From Burkholderia sp. Ax-1719 (lineage in GTDB: Bacteria > Pseudomonadota > Gammaproteobacteria > Burkholderiales > Burkholderiaceae), in NCBI RefSeq assembly GCF_011753055.1, contig NZ_VWWJ01000020.1, positions 1 through 64,000 on the forward strand: 64,000 bases of DNA, given 5' to 3'. The notes under the pieces are model-generated. The model worked only from the letters and a program-made list of their open reading frames with translations, had not been told where the DNA came from and did not search any database. Positions within the stretch are counted from its first letter, which is position 1. Each line of letters starts with the position of its first letter. This document shows, one piece after another, positions 35,167-42,492 of the stretch. Made by a program: the position numbers and the translations under genes.

Positions 35167-35405
35167 GCTTCACCTCCTGCACGACTGGCGTCGCGTGCTG
35201 CCTCAAACGCTTCGCGCTTGACGCTGATAACGAACACGACGTTTTTCCATTCGTGCGTTGCGATGTCGTGCATTGAAACGCAGTCGGTGCCGAACGAAAC
35301 CTCGACATAGCCGCGTCGCTGCTTTGCGCCGATGAGGGATTCGGCGAGTACCTGGACGCCGACGTTGTCGACGCCCACGCGCTGGATGAGTTCGTCTAGT
35401 TTCAT
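35163..35405 (-). CDS. Small hypothetical phage protein
   Basis: 80 residues, soluble, no known motif. It is coupled to the upstream 348-residue gene and the downstream 261-residue gene by ATGA overlaps. Confidence 0.55.
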   Translation of the reverse strand: MKLDELIQRVGVDNVGVQVLAESLIGAKQRRGYVEVSFGTDCVSMHDIATHEWKNVVFVISVKREAFEAARDASRAGGEA

Positions 35406-36448
35406 TCAGCATCTCCAGCACGCTCGATATCGACTTTACGGGCCTCGTCGATGGCAGCTCGGATCGGCGTCGGATCGCCGTCGAGTTGGATCACAGTGCT
35501 GACTGACACATTCCCCGCCGGCGCACGGCCAACTCGCCAACCCATCTTGAAGCGCGCGTTGGTGGCGTCGAGCCAGTCGAGGCGCGCTGCGTCGCTCACG
35601 CGCTCAGCGGGCGTCGTGGCCGACTTCAGCATGAACCGGATGCGCTCCTCGATCTTGGTCGACCAATCTGCTCGCGGAATCGTCATGCAGATTCCCTTGA
35701 TCATCAGGGCGCACGCAGTGATCTCGACATCCGTCAGCGGCCCCATTTGCGGTGCTACCTTGCCCGCCGGGTGATGGCATGCGCCTTCGCCCGCGCATTG
35801 GCCCGGTAAATCACATTGACTGAACGAACAATTCGAGAATGGCGCCCTTGGCTTCTCGCTAGCTGATGGAATGTCGAGCCATCCACAATCTTCTGGCTCG
35901 GCATCCTTGGAGTCGCGCCATCCTTGCTCAAATTCTGCGAATTCGATCGTCTCGGGAGCGTAGTTGTTAATCCCGCCGTCTCTGTACGAGTTCCACCCGT
36001 CGCAATAGGCTTGGGTATTGTTGCTGTCGTCAGATTGCTGCTCGTCCATCAACGCAGCTTGCGGCGCTGCCGCAGAAGGGGCGACAGCTGCGGCGTAGAG
36101 CTTCGTTCCGACGGGCAATTCAGCGATTTCTCCTGCGTACCAGTCCAGCGTGCGCGGATACTGTTCGCGCGTGGGTTTCTCCGTCTCTTCTACTACCCAC
36201 GCAACAACCTTCTGAGCTCCCGCCGCATCGGAAGGGAGAGCGGCGATAAGGTCGCGGATCATCTTTGCTGACGTGCTCATTTGCTCGGCGTCGTCGTAGA
36301 GTCCAGCGGCAAGATCAGAGGGCGCGTCGGCCTCGTAATCGTCGCCCGCTTCCTCGACGCCAGCCGCGCATTCGTGCCGCAATTTGGCCCATTGTTCGAG
36401 GTTGGCGGCCATCTCCGCTGCGCGCTCGGTCAGTTGTTTCGTGTCCAT
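35402..36448 (-). CDS. Mosaic hypothetical phage protein
   Basis: 348 residues that look assembled from several short phage modules: an N-terminal helical part (1-70) like early proteins that count tRNA/cell-cycle modules; VVAWVVEETEKPTREQYPRTLDWY (about 84-107), a module common at the start of many phage early proteins; a Cys-rich stretch (about 206-226); and a C-terminal DAARLDWLDATNARF module (about 292-306). No enzymatic motif. Modular fusion and recombination are inferred. Confidence 0.6.
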   Translation of the reverse strand: MDTKQLTERAAEMAANLEQWAKLRHECAAGVEEAGDDYEADAPSDLAAGLYDDAEQMSTSAKMIRDLIAALPSDAAGAQKVVAWVVEETEKPTREQYPRTLDWYAGEIAELPVGTKLYAAAVAPSAAAPQAALMDEQQSDDSNNTQAYCDGWNSYRDGGINNYAPETIEFAEFEQGWRDSKDAEPEDCGWLDIPSASEKPRAPFSNCSFSQCDLPGQCAGEGACHHPAGKVAPQMGPLTDVEITACALMIKGICMTIPRADWSTKIEERIRFMLKSATTPAERVSDAARLDWLDATNARFKMGWRVGRAPAGNVSVSTVIQLDGDPTPIRAAIDEARKVDIERAGDAE

Positions 36449-36450
36449 CG

Positions 36451-36660
36451 TTAAAACTCCGTCGTGAGATAGGTGCCTTCCAGCGTGCGAACCACCTTCA
36501 TGATGTCGGCCGGATCGTCCATGGAGCGCTGCTCTTCTCTGGCGCTCGGCAACGTCTGGGTGTACGCCTCGACGCGCTGAAAGATCGTTCCGGCGTTAGA
36601 GACAACCGCAAACACGGCGCTCGCTGGCACACCTTTGACATTCAAGCTTTTCGTGTCCAT
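36451..36660 (-). CDS. Small hypothetical phage protein
   Basis: 69 residues without membrane segments or known motif. It ends 2 nt before the start of the 348-residue gene. Upstream GAGGATAAC fits a ribosome-binding site. Confidence 0.55.
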   Translation of the reverse strand: MDTKSLNVKGVPASAVFAVVSNAGTIFQRVEAYTQTLPSAREEQRSMDDPADIMKVVRTLEGTYLTTEF

Positions 36661-36680
36661 CGTTATCCTCGTGTCTCGTG

Positions 36681-37145
36681 TTAGGCGGTGGCCGCACGTT
36701 TCATGAAGCAGATCCAGTGCGTATCGGCGCGCTTGCCGGACTTGTGGCCAAACAGCGGCTGCTGATCCGTCAGCGCGAGGATTTCGGCGACCTTAATCTG
36801 CGTCTCGTTCCATTTGAAAATCAGCACGCCCTCATCGGCGAGCACGCGGAAGCACTCTGCGAAGCCGCTGCGCAGGTCTTCGCGCCAGTCGCTCGACAGC
36901 TTTCCGTACTTGGCGGCGAGCCAGCTACGCGGGCCGGCGCGCACGAGGTGCGGCGGGTCGAACACGACCAGCTTGAAAGTGCCGTCGGCGAAATCCATCG
37001 CGCGGAAGTCCATCGTCAGATCGGGCGACACGCTCAGCACGCGCTCGCCGTCCTCTTTTCCGTGCGACCGGTCCGTAACGGAAACCGTTTCGGCGCGCAC
37101 GTCGCCGAACAGGACGGCCGGGTTTTGCGGGTCGAACCAGAACAT
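36681..37145 (-). CDS. Phage SAM-dependent methyltransferase-like protein, 5' end disrupted
   Basis: 154 residues from the first ATG. The motif LVVFDPPH (about 59-66) and the C-terminal GVLIFKWNETQIKVAEIL and GHKSGKRADTHW are characteristic of a phage DNA/adenine-type methyltransferase-like family. The family start, a DPCCG motif, is encoded in frame just upstream of this ATG (ILDPCCGTR, 37146-37172). An in-frame TAA at 37182-37184 separates it from an ATG at 37188-37190. The full protein is therefore made only by readthrough or unusual initiation, or the gene is broken. Confidence 0.7.
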   Translation of the reverse strand: MFWFDPQNPAVLFGDVRAETVSVTDRSHGKEDGERVLSVSPDLTMDFRAMDFADGTFKLVVFDPPHLVRAGPRSWLAAKYGKLSSDWREDLRSGFAECFRVLADEGVLIFKWNETQIKVAEILALTDQQPLFGHKSGKRADTHWICFMKRAATA

Positions 37146-37217
37146 GCGGGTTCCGCAGCACGGGTCGAGGATCGGTTTTGCTTAGCTCATATCTCTATGC
37201 CGGTTACGGGTGGGGAG

Positions 37218-37400
37218 TCAGGCGGGACCGACGATGACGAGTTCGAAATCGAAGCACTGGATCTCGGGGCAGACGCGCTCGATCGCGCAGGCCGTCTCGT
37301 GATCCGTAAAGCCTTGACTTTCCATGTGGGCTTCGATCTCTTCGATGTCATCGCCCCATATTTCCCGAAGGCTTCGGCAGTACTGGATTGCATCGTCCAT
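37218..37400 (-). CDS. Small acidic phage protein
   Basis: 60 residues, acidic, start at 37400 (MDDAIQYCRSLREIWGDDI). A longer open frame extends into the HNH gene but is not protein-like. It starts 8 nt after the HNH gene's stop. Function unknown. Confidence 0.6.
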   Translation of the reverse strand: MDDAIQYCRSLREIWGDDIEEIEAHMESQGFTDHETACAIERVCPEIQCFDFELVIVGPA

Positions 37401-37407
37401 GCTCGTC

Positions 37408-37842
37408 TCACTCAATCGGTTGGGGTTCGTCGAACAGATCGCCAATCGCCTTGCGCGCACGGCGCGTCTCGCGCGCATTCGCTGCGTGGTGTTTGGCGTC
37501 GTAGCGAAGGTGATGCAGCTGGCACAGCGCGCGAAGGTTTGCCGGATCGCAGTTCTCGGGTTCGTGGTCAAGGTGCGCAATCGTGAGTACGATCTTTACG
37601 GCGTCGCCGCAATAGTCCGATTCACGAACCCAGCCGAGCCACGCGCCTGTTTCCGCGTCGCGCACGGTGCCGTCCTCAACGTCGCGATAGGTGTCCCTGT
37701 CGTTCAGCCAGCCGCGCTGCACGATGGAGTGATTGCGCACCTTGCATTGCTCGCAGCAGTTACCGGCGCGCTCAAGGATCTGTTCGCGGATCTGCTTCCA
37801 GTTATCTGGATAGCGCGCGCGGTTCTCGGGCTTGATGGGCAT
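37408..37842 (-). CDS. HNH endonuclease
   Basis: 144 residues. CEQC (about 30-33) with a later CQLHH form the zinc pairs of the HNH fold. The catalytic pattern is LTIAHLDHEPENCDPANLRALCQLHHLR (split at about 88-115): His-Asn-His as H90/N103-type/H112-type positions. It may be a nicking or restriction-type activity supporting phage packaging or competition. It lies beside the methyltransferase-like gene, 4 bp after the repeat-protein gene stop. Confidence 0.82.
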   Translation of the reverse strand: MPIKPENRARYPDNWKQIREQILERAGNCCEQCKVRNHSIVQRGWLNDRDTYRDVEDGTVRDAETGAWLGWVRESDYCGDAVKIVLTIAHLDHEPENCDPANLRALCQLHHLRYDAKHHAANARETRRARKAIGDLFDEPQPIE

Positions 37843-37845
37843 GGC

Positions 37846-38586
37846 TTAAACCTGTACCGGGTCGCCGTTTTCGTTGAGCGAATACCAGGTATCGGGGTAG
37901 ATGTCCTCTTTGCCCACGATGAACGCGCGGGCGTGCACGATGCGGCCATACAGTTCGCCGTCCGCCGCGGCATCGCGGTAGACGAGAAAGAGTGCAGTAC
38001 CTTCGACGCCTTTGGCGCGGCCATCAAAGCCAGTAGCGGCTGCGCATGAATGACGTCCGCTCGCCGTCGCCGCGCCGCTGTAACCGCTCGCCGTCGCCGC
38101 GCCGCTGTCACCGCTCGCCGTCGCCGCGCCGCGTGAACCGCTCGCCGTCGCCGCGCCGCGTGAACCGCTCGCCGTCGCCGCGCCGCGTGAACCGCTCGCC
38201 GTCGCCAACCCGTTTTCCTTGTCGGAGAACGCCGGGGAGGCGGGATCTACCGGCTTTGCGCGCGAGAACGTGTATTCGACTGCCGCCTTGATAAGGCCGG
38301 CCAGATTCAGTTCGACGCCGATCTTGATTTTTTCGCTCGCCACCTTTGAGTCTTCATCGTGGCGGCTCAGCTTGCCCGACTGCTCGACCACAAAGAAACG
38401 GCTCGTATTCGGCGAGTAGTAACGCAGCACGTCGAGCGGGTACTCGCAGGCATGGAAGCCGCCTGCGCATGCCTCGACATCGCCGGGATGTGTATAGGAC
38501 TCGCCTTCGGCGTATTGGAAGCCGCGACACGTCAAATCCGGATCGAAGCCTTTAAACGCCTGGATGGTGGTTTCTTTATCGCTCAT
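37846..38586 (-). CDS. Phage repeat protein (DUF7666-like N-terminus)
   Basis: 246 residues. The N-terminal domain (about 5-110: IQAFKGFDPDLTCRGFQYAEG, GGFHACEYPLDVLRYY, DSKVASEKIKIGVEL) is a recurrent phage domain catalogued under DUF7666 as I recall. It is followed by six 9-residue repeats of the form AATASGSRG (about 125-178) and a C-terminal DGELYGRIVHARAFIVGKED. ATG 38586 is chosen because GAGAGGA precedes it. Function unknown. The repeats resemble a beta-roll-like linker. Confidence 0.72.
   Translation of the reverse strand: MSDKETTIQAFKGFDPDLTCRGFQYAEGESYTHPGDVEACAGGFHACEYPLDVLRYYSPNTSRFFVVEQSGKLSRHDEDSKVASEKIKIGVELNLAGLIKAAVEYTFSRAKPVDPASPAFSDKENGLATASGSRGAATASGSRGAATASGSRGAATASGDSGAATASGYSGAATASGRHSCAAATGFDGRAKGVEGTALFLVYRDAAADGELYGRIVHARAFIVGKEDIYPDTWYSLNENGDPVQV
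38057..38206. repeat. 27-bp tandem repeats, about 5.5 copies
   Basis: Copies start at 38057, 38084, 38111, 38138, 38165 and 38192, with the core CCGCTCGCCGTCGCCGCGCC. Three copies are identical. They encode the 9-residue repeats of the gene at 37846-38586, so frame is kept. Copy number is likely to vary between strains. Confidence 0.9.
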
Positions 38587-38741
38587 GGTTCCTCTCGAAA
38601 AAAGACCGGCCCATACGGGCGCCGGCCAGACACACGCCGCAGCGCAGGAGCCTCCCTGCGCCACAGCACTCGGCCGCACGGGGGCGCAGCCGGTGTTCGG
38701 TTGTCCCGCGGAGCGCGGGTCGCAGTTGCTGGCGGATGGGC

Positions 38742-39596
38742 TTACCCGGCGAAGGCGTCGCCGAAGAAGAACGGGTTGCCGGTCTTTTCGCGGATCGTCT
38801 GGATGACCGTCGCGGAAGCCGATTCGAGGATCTTGTCGGTACGGATCAGTTCGAACCAGAAACTGAGCTTGCCGTCGCGCACGCGGTAGCGCAGACGCGC
38901 GTCGACCTGGTATGCATCGCCGTTCCAGAAGACCGGAATACCGATCGCAAAACGCTCGAACATCTGCATTTTGGCGAGCGTCTGGTCGTCATCGTCTTGG
39001 ACGAATTGCATGCTGACGCCGCCGTTTTGCAGGCGCACCGCGCTCTTGAAGCGCATGTCCTGGTTCGCCTCGAACTGCAACGCCATCTGCAGCATTTCGG
39101 CGCCCGTCGGCATGCCGCTTTCGTGCACGCTGGCGATGTCTTTCAGGTTTTCTTCGAGGAACGCCGCGAACTCGGCCTGCGAAAATGCCTGCTTATCGCG
39201 ACCGGTCCAGCGGCGCCATTCGGTGCTGAATTCCGGCGAAAAGAGCGCGCGGTGATCGCGCCACGCCGACGCACCCGGATCCGACCCGTTGTCGTTGATG
39301 ATGCCGGTGAACGAGACCTTGCCTTCCAGATAGTCGGCCTGGCACCAGATCGTGCAATCGGTCAGCGAACCGTGGCGCTTCACGTAGTCGATGAAGCTGT
39401 CCACGTCCTTCAGGCGCACGAGCGCGTGCTTGCGCCGCGGCGCTGTCAGCCTGTGCTCTTCGTCGCGCTCTTCGAGCGACCAGCCCGGCGGCAGCGCGAC
39501 ACGGCGCAGTGCCGCCGGCAGATTCGACGCGATCTCGATCGGCGTCTTCAGTTCCTTGGCGAGCGTTTCGGCGAGATTGGGTTGCAGCTTTTCCAT
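38742..39596 (-). CDS. DUF2303 (YfdQ-like) phage protein
   Basis: 284 residues. The family pattern is clear: LPAALRRVALPPGWSLEE near the start, the TDCTIWCQADYLEGKVSF region, WRDHRALFSPEFSTEWRRW and the C-terminal RYRVRDGKLSFWFELIR. Genes of this type sit next to recombination-type genes in lambdoid early left operons; the biochemical role is unknown. A 34-bp gap separates it from the 114-residue gene upstream. Confidence 0.85.
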   Translation of the reverse strand: MEKLQPNLAETLAKELKTPIEIASNLPAALRRVALPPGWSLEERDEEHRLTAPRRKHALVRLKDVDSFIDYVKRHGSLTDCTIWCQADYLEGKVSFTGIINDNGSDPGASAWRDHRALFSPEFSTEWRRWTGRDKQAFSQAEFAAFLEENLKDIASVHESGMPTGAEMLQMALQFEANQDMRFKSAVRLQNGGVSMQFVQDDDDQTLAKMQMFERFAIGIPVFWNGDAYQVDARLRYRVRDGKLSFWFELIRTDKILESASATVIQTIREKTGNPFFFGDAFAG

Positions 39597-39629
39597 ATGA
39601 TCTTCGAGTCCTGTTGGGATGGAGGAGGG

Positions 39630-39974
39630 TTAAGCCGTCTTGAGGTTCGACGGCGGCGCGTCCGATGCTCCGGACACTTGCTTCAGGTCGAGCTTCTGCT
39701 GGCGCGGGTCTTCCGCGATGAGGTTGCCTTCGGGGGTTGCGAACAGCATTGCTTCCATCGGCTCATCGCCCGGCTTCTTGACGGCGACCTTGCCCGCGAT
39801 GTGCATCGCGCCGCCGCGCGTCGCCTTCTTGACAGCGATCGTCAGCGTGAGCGTGCCGCCCTTGCCGCTGGCGTCGACGGCGGACACGAGCGCCGCGAGT
39901 TCTTCGCTGGCCTGATCCATGAACGTGCCGCCGCCGATGTGGCGAAGCGTGTCGGTGATGGGTCGAATAGACAT
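39630..39974 (-). CDS. Phage early hypothetical protein
   Basis: 114 residues, alpha/beta, ending PPSNLKTA. This type of small protein usually accompanies DUF2303 genes in early operons. I cannot assign a function. Confidence 0.6.
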   Translation of the reverse strand: MSIRPITDTLRHIGGGTFMDQASEELAALVSAVDASGKGGTLTLTIAVKKATRGGAMHIAGKVAVKKPGDEPMEAMLFATPEGNLIAEDPRQQKLDLKQVSGASDAPPSNLKTA

Positions 39975-39999
39975 CAGGGTTCCCCTTTCTGGGTGTGGG

Positions 40000-40209
40000 T
40001 TAGTCGAAATCGCCGCTGGCGCGGCGGCGGCCGTCGTGCACTACGGCACGGGGCTGGTGTTCTTCTTTCTTGGCGCGATGGCGCGCGGCGGCTTCGAGCA
40101 CGCGGCGCACGGGCCCGGGCGTCAGCGCATCCATCGGCGAACCTTTGCAGCGCATTTCTCGGAATTCACGCGCGATCTGCTCGGGCGAGACGTGCGGCAG
40201 CGGCTTCAT
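40000..40209 (-). CDS. Small basic phage protein
   Basis: 69 residues, basic and helical (PLPHVSPEQIAREFREMRCKG). It begins 2 nt after the stop of the membrane peptide gene upstream. Function unknown. Confidence 0.55.
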   Translation of the reverse strand: MKPLPHVSPEQIAREFREMRCKGSPMDALTPGPVRRVLEAAARHRAKKEEHQPRAVVHDGRRRASGDFD

Positions 40210-40210
40210 G

Positions 40211-40315
40211 TCACTTGCTCCAGTAGCGCTCGAACACCAGCCCGAGCCCGGCGCCGGCCAGGATGGCGGCGATGACCGAACCGATGAGGAGAACGAAGGT
40301 TGCGGCGGTGATCAT
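40211..40315 (-). CDS. 34-residue single-span membrane peptide
   Basis: A short gene: ITAATFVLLIGSVIAAILAG forms one membrane helix, followed by LGLVFERYWSK with a positive cytoplasmic end. The spacing to its neighbour (stop then ATG within 2-4 nt) and the phage context make it likely to be real. Function unknown. Confidence 0.6.
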   Translation of the reverse strand: MITAATFVLLIGSVIAAILAGAGLGLVFERYWSK

Positions 40316-40333
40316 GGGTGAGCTTTTGCAGGA

Positions 40334-40456
40334 TCAGACGCAGCGGGCGATGGTGCAGCGCTGCAGTTCCTCGCTGGCTTCGCAGAAAGCGCCGACCAGA
40401 GCAGCGAAGGCCACGATTGCGAGGATCATGAGCGCCCAGATTTTCAGAAGTTGCAT
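40334..40456 (-). CDS. 40-residue membrane peptide
   Basis: Short gene with one hydrophobic helix (LLKIWALMILAIVAFAALVG) followed by a Cys-containing tail (CEASEELQRC). It is placed between other tight leftward early genes. Function unknown. Confidence 0.6.
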   Translation of the reverse strand: MQLLKIWALMILAIVAFAALVGAFCEASEELQRCTIARCV

Positions 40457-40467
40457 CGCCGACCTCG

Positions 40468-40689
40468 TTACCAGGCACCGAGGAGGCGGCAGACGCCTTC
40501 GGCGATGAACGGCGTCGCGGCGAGAAACGCGAAGCAGAGCAGGGGACGCTTCGTGGTGCGTCGCGCGTACTGTTCGAGCTGGGCGTCGGTCATACGCTGC
40601 GCGAAGTGCGCGACCTCGTCGCGGCAGCGCGATTCGGCGGTGTGGCGCGGCTCGGTCTGCGGAACAGAGCGCGGAAAGGTCAGGTTCAT
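40468..40689 (-). CDS. Small phage protein with C-terminal membrane segment
   Basis: 73 residues. A charged N-terminal part (EVAHFAQRMTDAQLEQYARR) is followed by a hydrophobic end (PLLCFAFLAATPFIAEGV), suggesting a tail anchor. ATG 40689 is the first gene after the leftward early promoter at 40726-40755. Confidence 0.6.
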   Translation of the reverse strand: MNLTFPRSVPQTEPRHTAESRCRDEVAHFAQRMTDAQLEQYARRTTKRPLLCFAFLAATPFIAEGVCRLLGAW

Positions 40690-40725
40690 CGGTCGCCTCG
40701 GTGTCGTGCTACGTTTGTTGAGCAC

Positions 40726-40763
40726 ATTAAACACCGTGGTCGCGATTAGTGTCAAGTACACTA
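40726..40763 (-). promoter_or_regulatory. Leftward early promoter (PL-like) with operator
   Basis: Minus strand TTGACA (40750-40755) and TTTAAT (40726-40731) at 18 bp. The inverted repeat TAGTGT-N5-ACACTA (40747-40763) covers the -35, the expected place for repressor binding. A GTGCTAC half-site like that at the integrase promoter occurs at 40706-40712, next to the predicted start of transcription. Confidence 0.75.
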
Positions 40764-40775
40764 TACACGCAAAGC

Positions 40776-40800
40776 GAAAAAAATCCCGCGCATGCGGGAT
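40776..40800 (-). terminator. Terminator of the repressor operon
   Basis: A 7-bp stem ATCCCGC/GCGGGAT with a 4-nt loop, followed on the minus strand by seven T. It ends the cI transcript before the PL-like promoter, so repressor and early-left transcription are separated. Confidence 0.85.
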
Positions 40801-40823
40801 GGGAGGGAAATAGAGGGTATGGA

Positions 40824-41084
40824 CTAGTGCTGAAAGAAGAATGAGCAGCGCGGACTACTCCGATTCATGGAGTAACTGCAGAAAAGTTCTAGGTCAGCGA
40901 GCGCTTCTTGGGCCTGATCGTAGGCGACGGCCTTGAAGTATGCATCTTGGGATACGCATTCACCTCCCAACTTATAGGCACATGACCAACGTTCGACGGT
41001 GGTGCGGACCTCTTGAGCGTTTTTCCAGGCGATAAGCATGATCATTACCACGCCTATCCACCAAAGGATGCTGAGATTTTTCAT
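40824..41084 (-). CDS. Small membrane-anchored phage protein of the repressor operon
   Basis: 86 residues with an N-terminal membrane segment (ILWWIGVVMIMLIAW, about 6-20) and an external Cys-containing domain. Its ATG overlaps the cI stop by 4 nt, so it is expressed with the repressor in lysogens. Such genes often change the host surface or exclude other phages; that is inference. Confidence 0.65.
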   Translation of the reverse strand: MKNLSILWWIGVVMIMLIAWKNAQEVRTTVERWSCAYKLGGECVSQDAYFKAVAYDQAQEALADLELFCSYSMNRSSPRCSFFFQH

Positions 41085-41749
41085 ATGCGTTCGCTTTGTT
41101 TGTGAACGATCTTGCCGATGATGAATGAACTCTCCCCGAGCGGCCGATCTCGATGAATTCTCTTGTCGGGGTTATCCGATGCGGCAATCCACTGGCCTTC
41201 GACCCTGAACAGCCGTTTGACCGTCGCGTCTCCTTCAAGGCCGACTAGAAAGGCCTCTCCGTCGCGGGGTGAGACGTCTTCGGTGTTCGCAACGACCCAG
41301 TCACCGTCGTATAGCCCCGGCTCCATACTGGCGCCGTTGATGCGCGTGGCAACCAGCGTTTCCGGCTTATAGCCGTGTCGAGCATACCAGGCGCGTGCGA
41401 ATACGATCGGCCCGTCGCCCTCGTCGAGCGCCTCCACCTCATAGCCTTCGCCGTCCGTCAGGATCTGAATTTTCACTTTCTGGATTACCGGGTAGTCCGG
41501 GTGGTCAGCGATCGACATTTCGCGCCCGGTGCCAGGCTTCATCTTCCCGCGCCCGGTTGCAAGCCAGACCGGCGAAACGCGTAGCACAGCGGCCACTTTC
41601 ACCAAATTGTCACCGGCCAAATTGCCCGTCTGGCTAGTCAGCCAGAGCGATACCGCCCCCCGTGAAACGCCGACCGCACGGGCCAGCGCTGATTGATTCA
41701 TCCCTGCTTCTTCCAGGGCCGCCCGCAGGCGATCTGCCAAAGTTTTCAT
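41081..41749 (-). CDS. cI-like phage repressor with S24 peptidase domain
   Basis: 222 residues. Helix-turn-helix domain at about 3-60 (MNQSALARAVGVSRGAVSLWL). LexA/S24 domain at about 120-215, with the Ser in NGASMEPGLYDGDWV and the Lys in DATVKRLF. An Ala-Gly cleavage bond of the classic type is not obvious, so self-cleavage should be tested. ATG 41749 is chosen as the start of family-like sequence; no Shine-Dalgarno is visible, and such mRNAs may be leaderless. It maintains lysogeny by binding the operators at 41785-41815 and 40747-40763. Confidence 0.9.
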   Translation of the reverse strand: MKTLADRLRAALEEAGMNQSALARAVGVSRGAVSLWLTSQTGNLAGDNLVKVAAVLRVSPVWLATGRGKMKPGTGREMSIADHPDYPVIQKVKIQILTDGEGYEVEALDEGDGPIVFARAWYARHGYKPETLVATRINGASMEPGLYDGDWVVANTEDVSPRDGEAFLVGLEGDATVKRLFRVEGQWIAASDNPDKRIHRDRPLGESSFIIGKIVHKQSERI

Positions 41750-41784
41750 GTTCAGCAGACTAACCTCTTGTGCGTTTAGGTAGC

Positions 41785-41815
41785 TTGACATAGACTTTGT
41801 CTAGTTCGCTATACA
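41785..41815 (+). promoter_or_regulatory. Rightward early promoter (PR-like) with operator
   Basis: TTGACA (41785-41790) is followed by a perfect dyad TAGAC-TTT-GTCTA (41791-41803) and by TATACA (41810-41815) at 19 bp, a little longer than usual. Repressor binding here would block cro transcription. Confidence 0.7.
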
Positions 41816-41826
41816 GCGGGAAATAA

Positions 41827-42039
41827 ATGCTTCTGACCAAGCAGCAAGCGATTGACATATTCGGCGGCAGTGGCGCTGAACTCGGGCGTGCAGTCGGGCT
41901 TAGTCGCGCCCGTATTTCGCAATGGCCCGAAATGCTGGCTCAGCGTGAAACCGATCTCGTAGTGGGGGCGGCGATCCGACTCGGGAAGAAGCTTCCCCGC
42001 GGATTCACCATCGCGCGCACGCAGCCTCGCGCTGCGTGA
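41827..42039 (+). CDS. Cro-like regulator
   Basis: 70 residues, divergent from cI. The helix-turn-helix AIDIFGGSGAELGRAVGLSRARISQW (about 8-33) is like P22/lambdoid Cro proteins. It represses early promoters to favour lytic growth. It lies about 12 nt downstream of the -10 of the PR-like promoter. Confidence 0.85.
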   Translation: MLLTKQQAIDIFGGSGAELGRAVGLSRARISQWPEMLAQRETDLVVGAAIRLGKKLPRGFTIARTQPRAA

Positions 42040-42067
42040 TGAGCAGTAACTAAGGGAGAGAAAAATC

Positions 42068-42286
42068 ATGTCCAAACGAGCTCCATGTCGTAACGAGGTG
42101 AAGACACGCCTCGCGGATGAGGAATACGACGCGATGCAGACCTTCAAGGCGCTGCACGGCATCGAATCGGATTCGGCTGCTATGCAGCGAATCGCCCGTT
42201 TATTTCTGCTGGGCGTTGTCGGTACTTTGCCCGGGCAGCTGGCGGGTGTCAGTGTCGGATCGGCCCAAATGGGGACGGCCTACTGA
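42068..42286 (+). CDS. Small phage protein
   Basis: 72 residues: a ribbon-helix-helix-like N-terminus (RNEVKTRLADEEYDAMQTF) followed by a hydrophobic C-terminal half. It could be a DNA-binding regulator; uncertain. The next ATG overlaps its stop. Confidence 0.6.
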   Translation: MSKRAPCRNEVKTRLADEEYDAMQTFKALHGIESDSAAMQRIARLFLLGVVGTLPGQLAGVSVGSAQMGTAY

Positions 42287-42492
42287 TGAGCGCGCGCAAG
42301 CAGCTGCAGGTCGATCTGCCCAAAGAAGAGGCAGAAAGTCTCGAAGCGAGAGCCGCAATGCAGGGAATTCCTACCGATCGTTACGTTGGATACCACGTGC
42401 TGCGGAGCTATCGAGGTGTTTTGCATCCCGAAGTGATTGGTTTTGAGCAGGGCAATCAGGGCCAAACCGGGACAACGAAGGAGAGCGCGTGA
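42286..42492 (+). CDS. Small phage protein, ribbon-helix-helix-like
   Basis: 68 residues. LQVDLPKEEAESLEARAAMQG resembles the strand-helix part of ribbon-helix-helix proteins. It starts at the TGATG overlap with the preceding gene. Confidence 0.6.
   Translation: MSARKQLQVDLPKEEAESLEARAAMQGIPTDRYVGYHVLRSYRGVLHPEVIGFEQGNQGQTGTTKESA

Noticed and set aside
37218..37580. 120-codon version of the small acidic protein
   Set aside because: The first half is antisense-like and overlaps the HNH gene. The start at 37400 fits better.
38057..38206. Possible CRISPR array
   Set aside because: The repeats are contiguous without spacers and code in frame for a repeat protein.
38736..40226. 496-codon plus-strand open frame
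   Set aside because: It is antisense to the DUF2303 gene and its neighbours, and the protein is not plausible.
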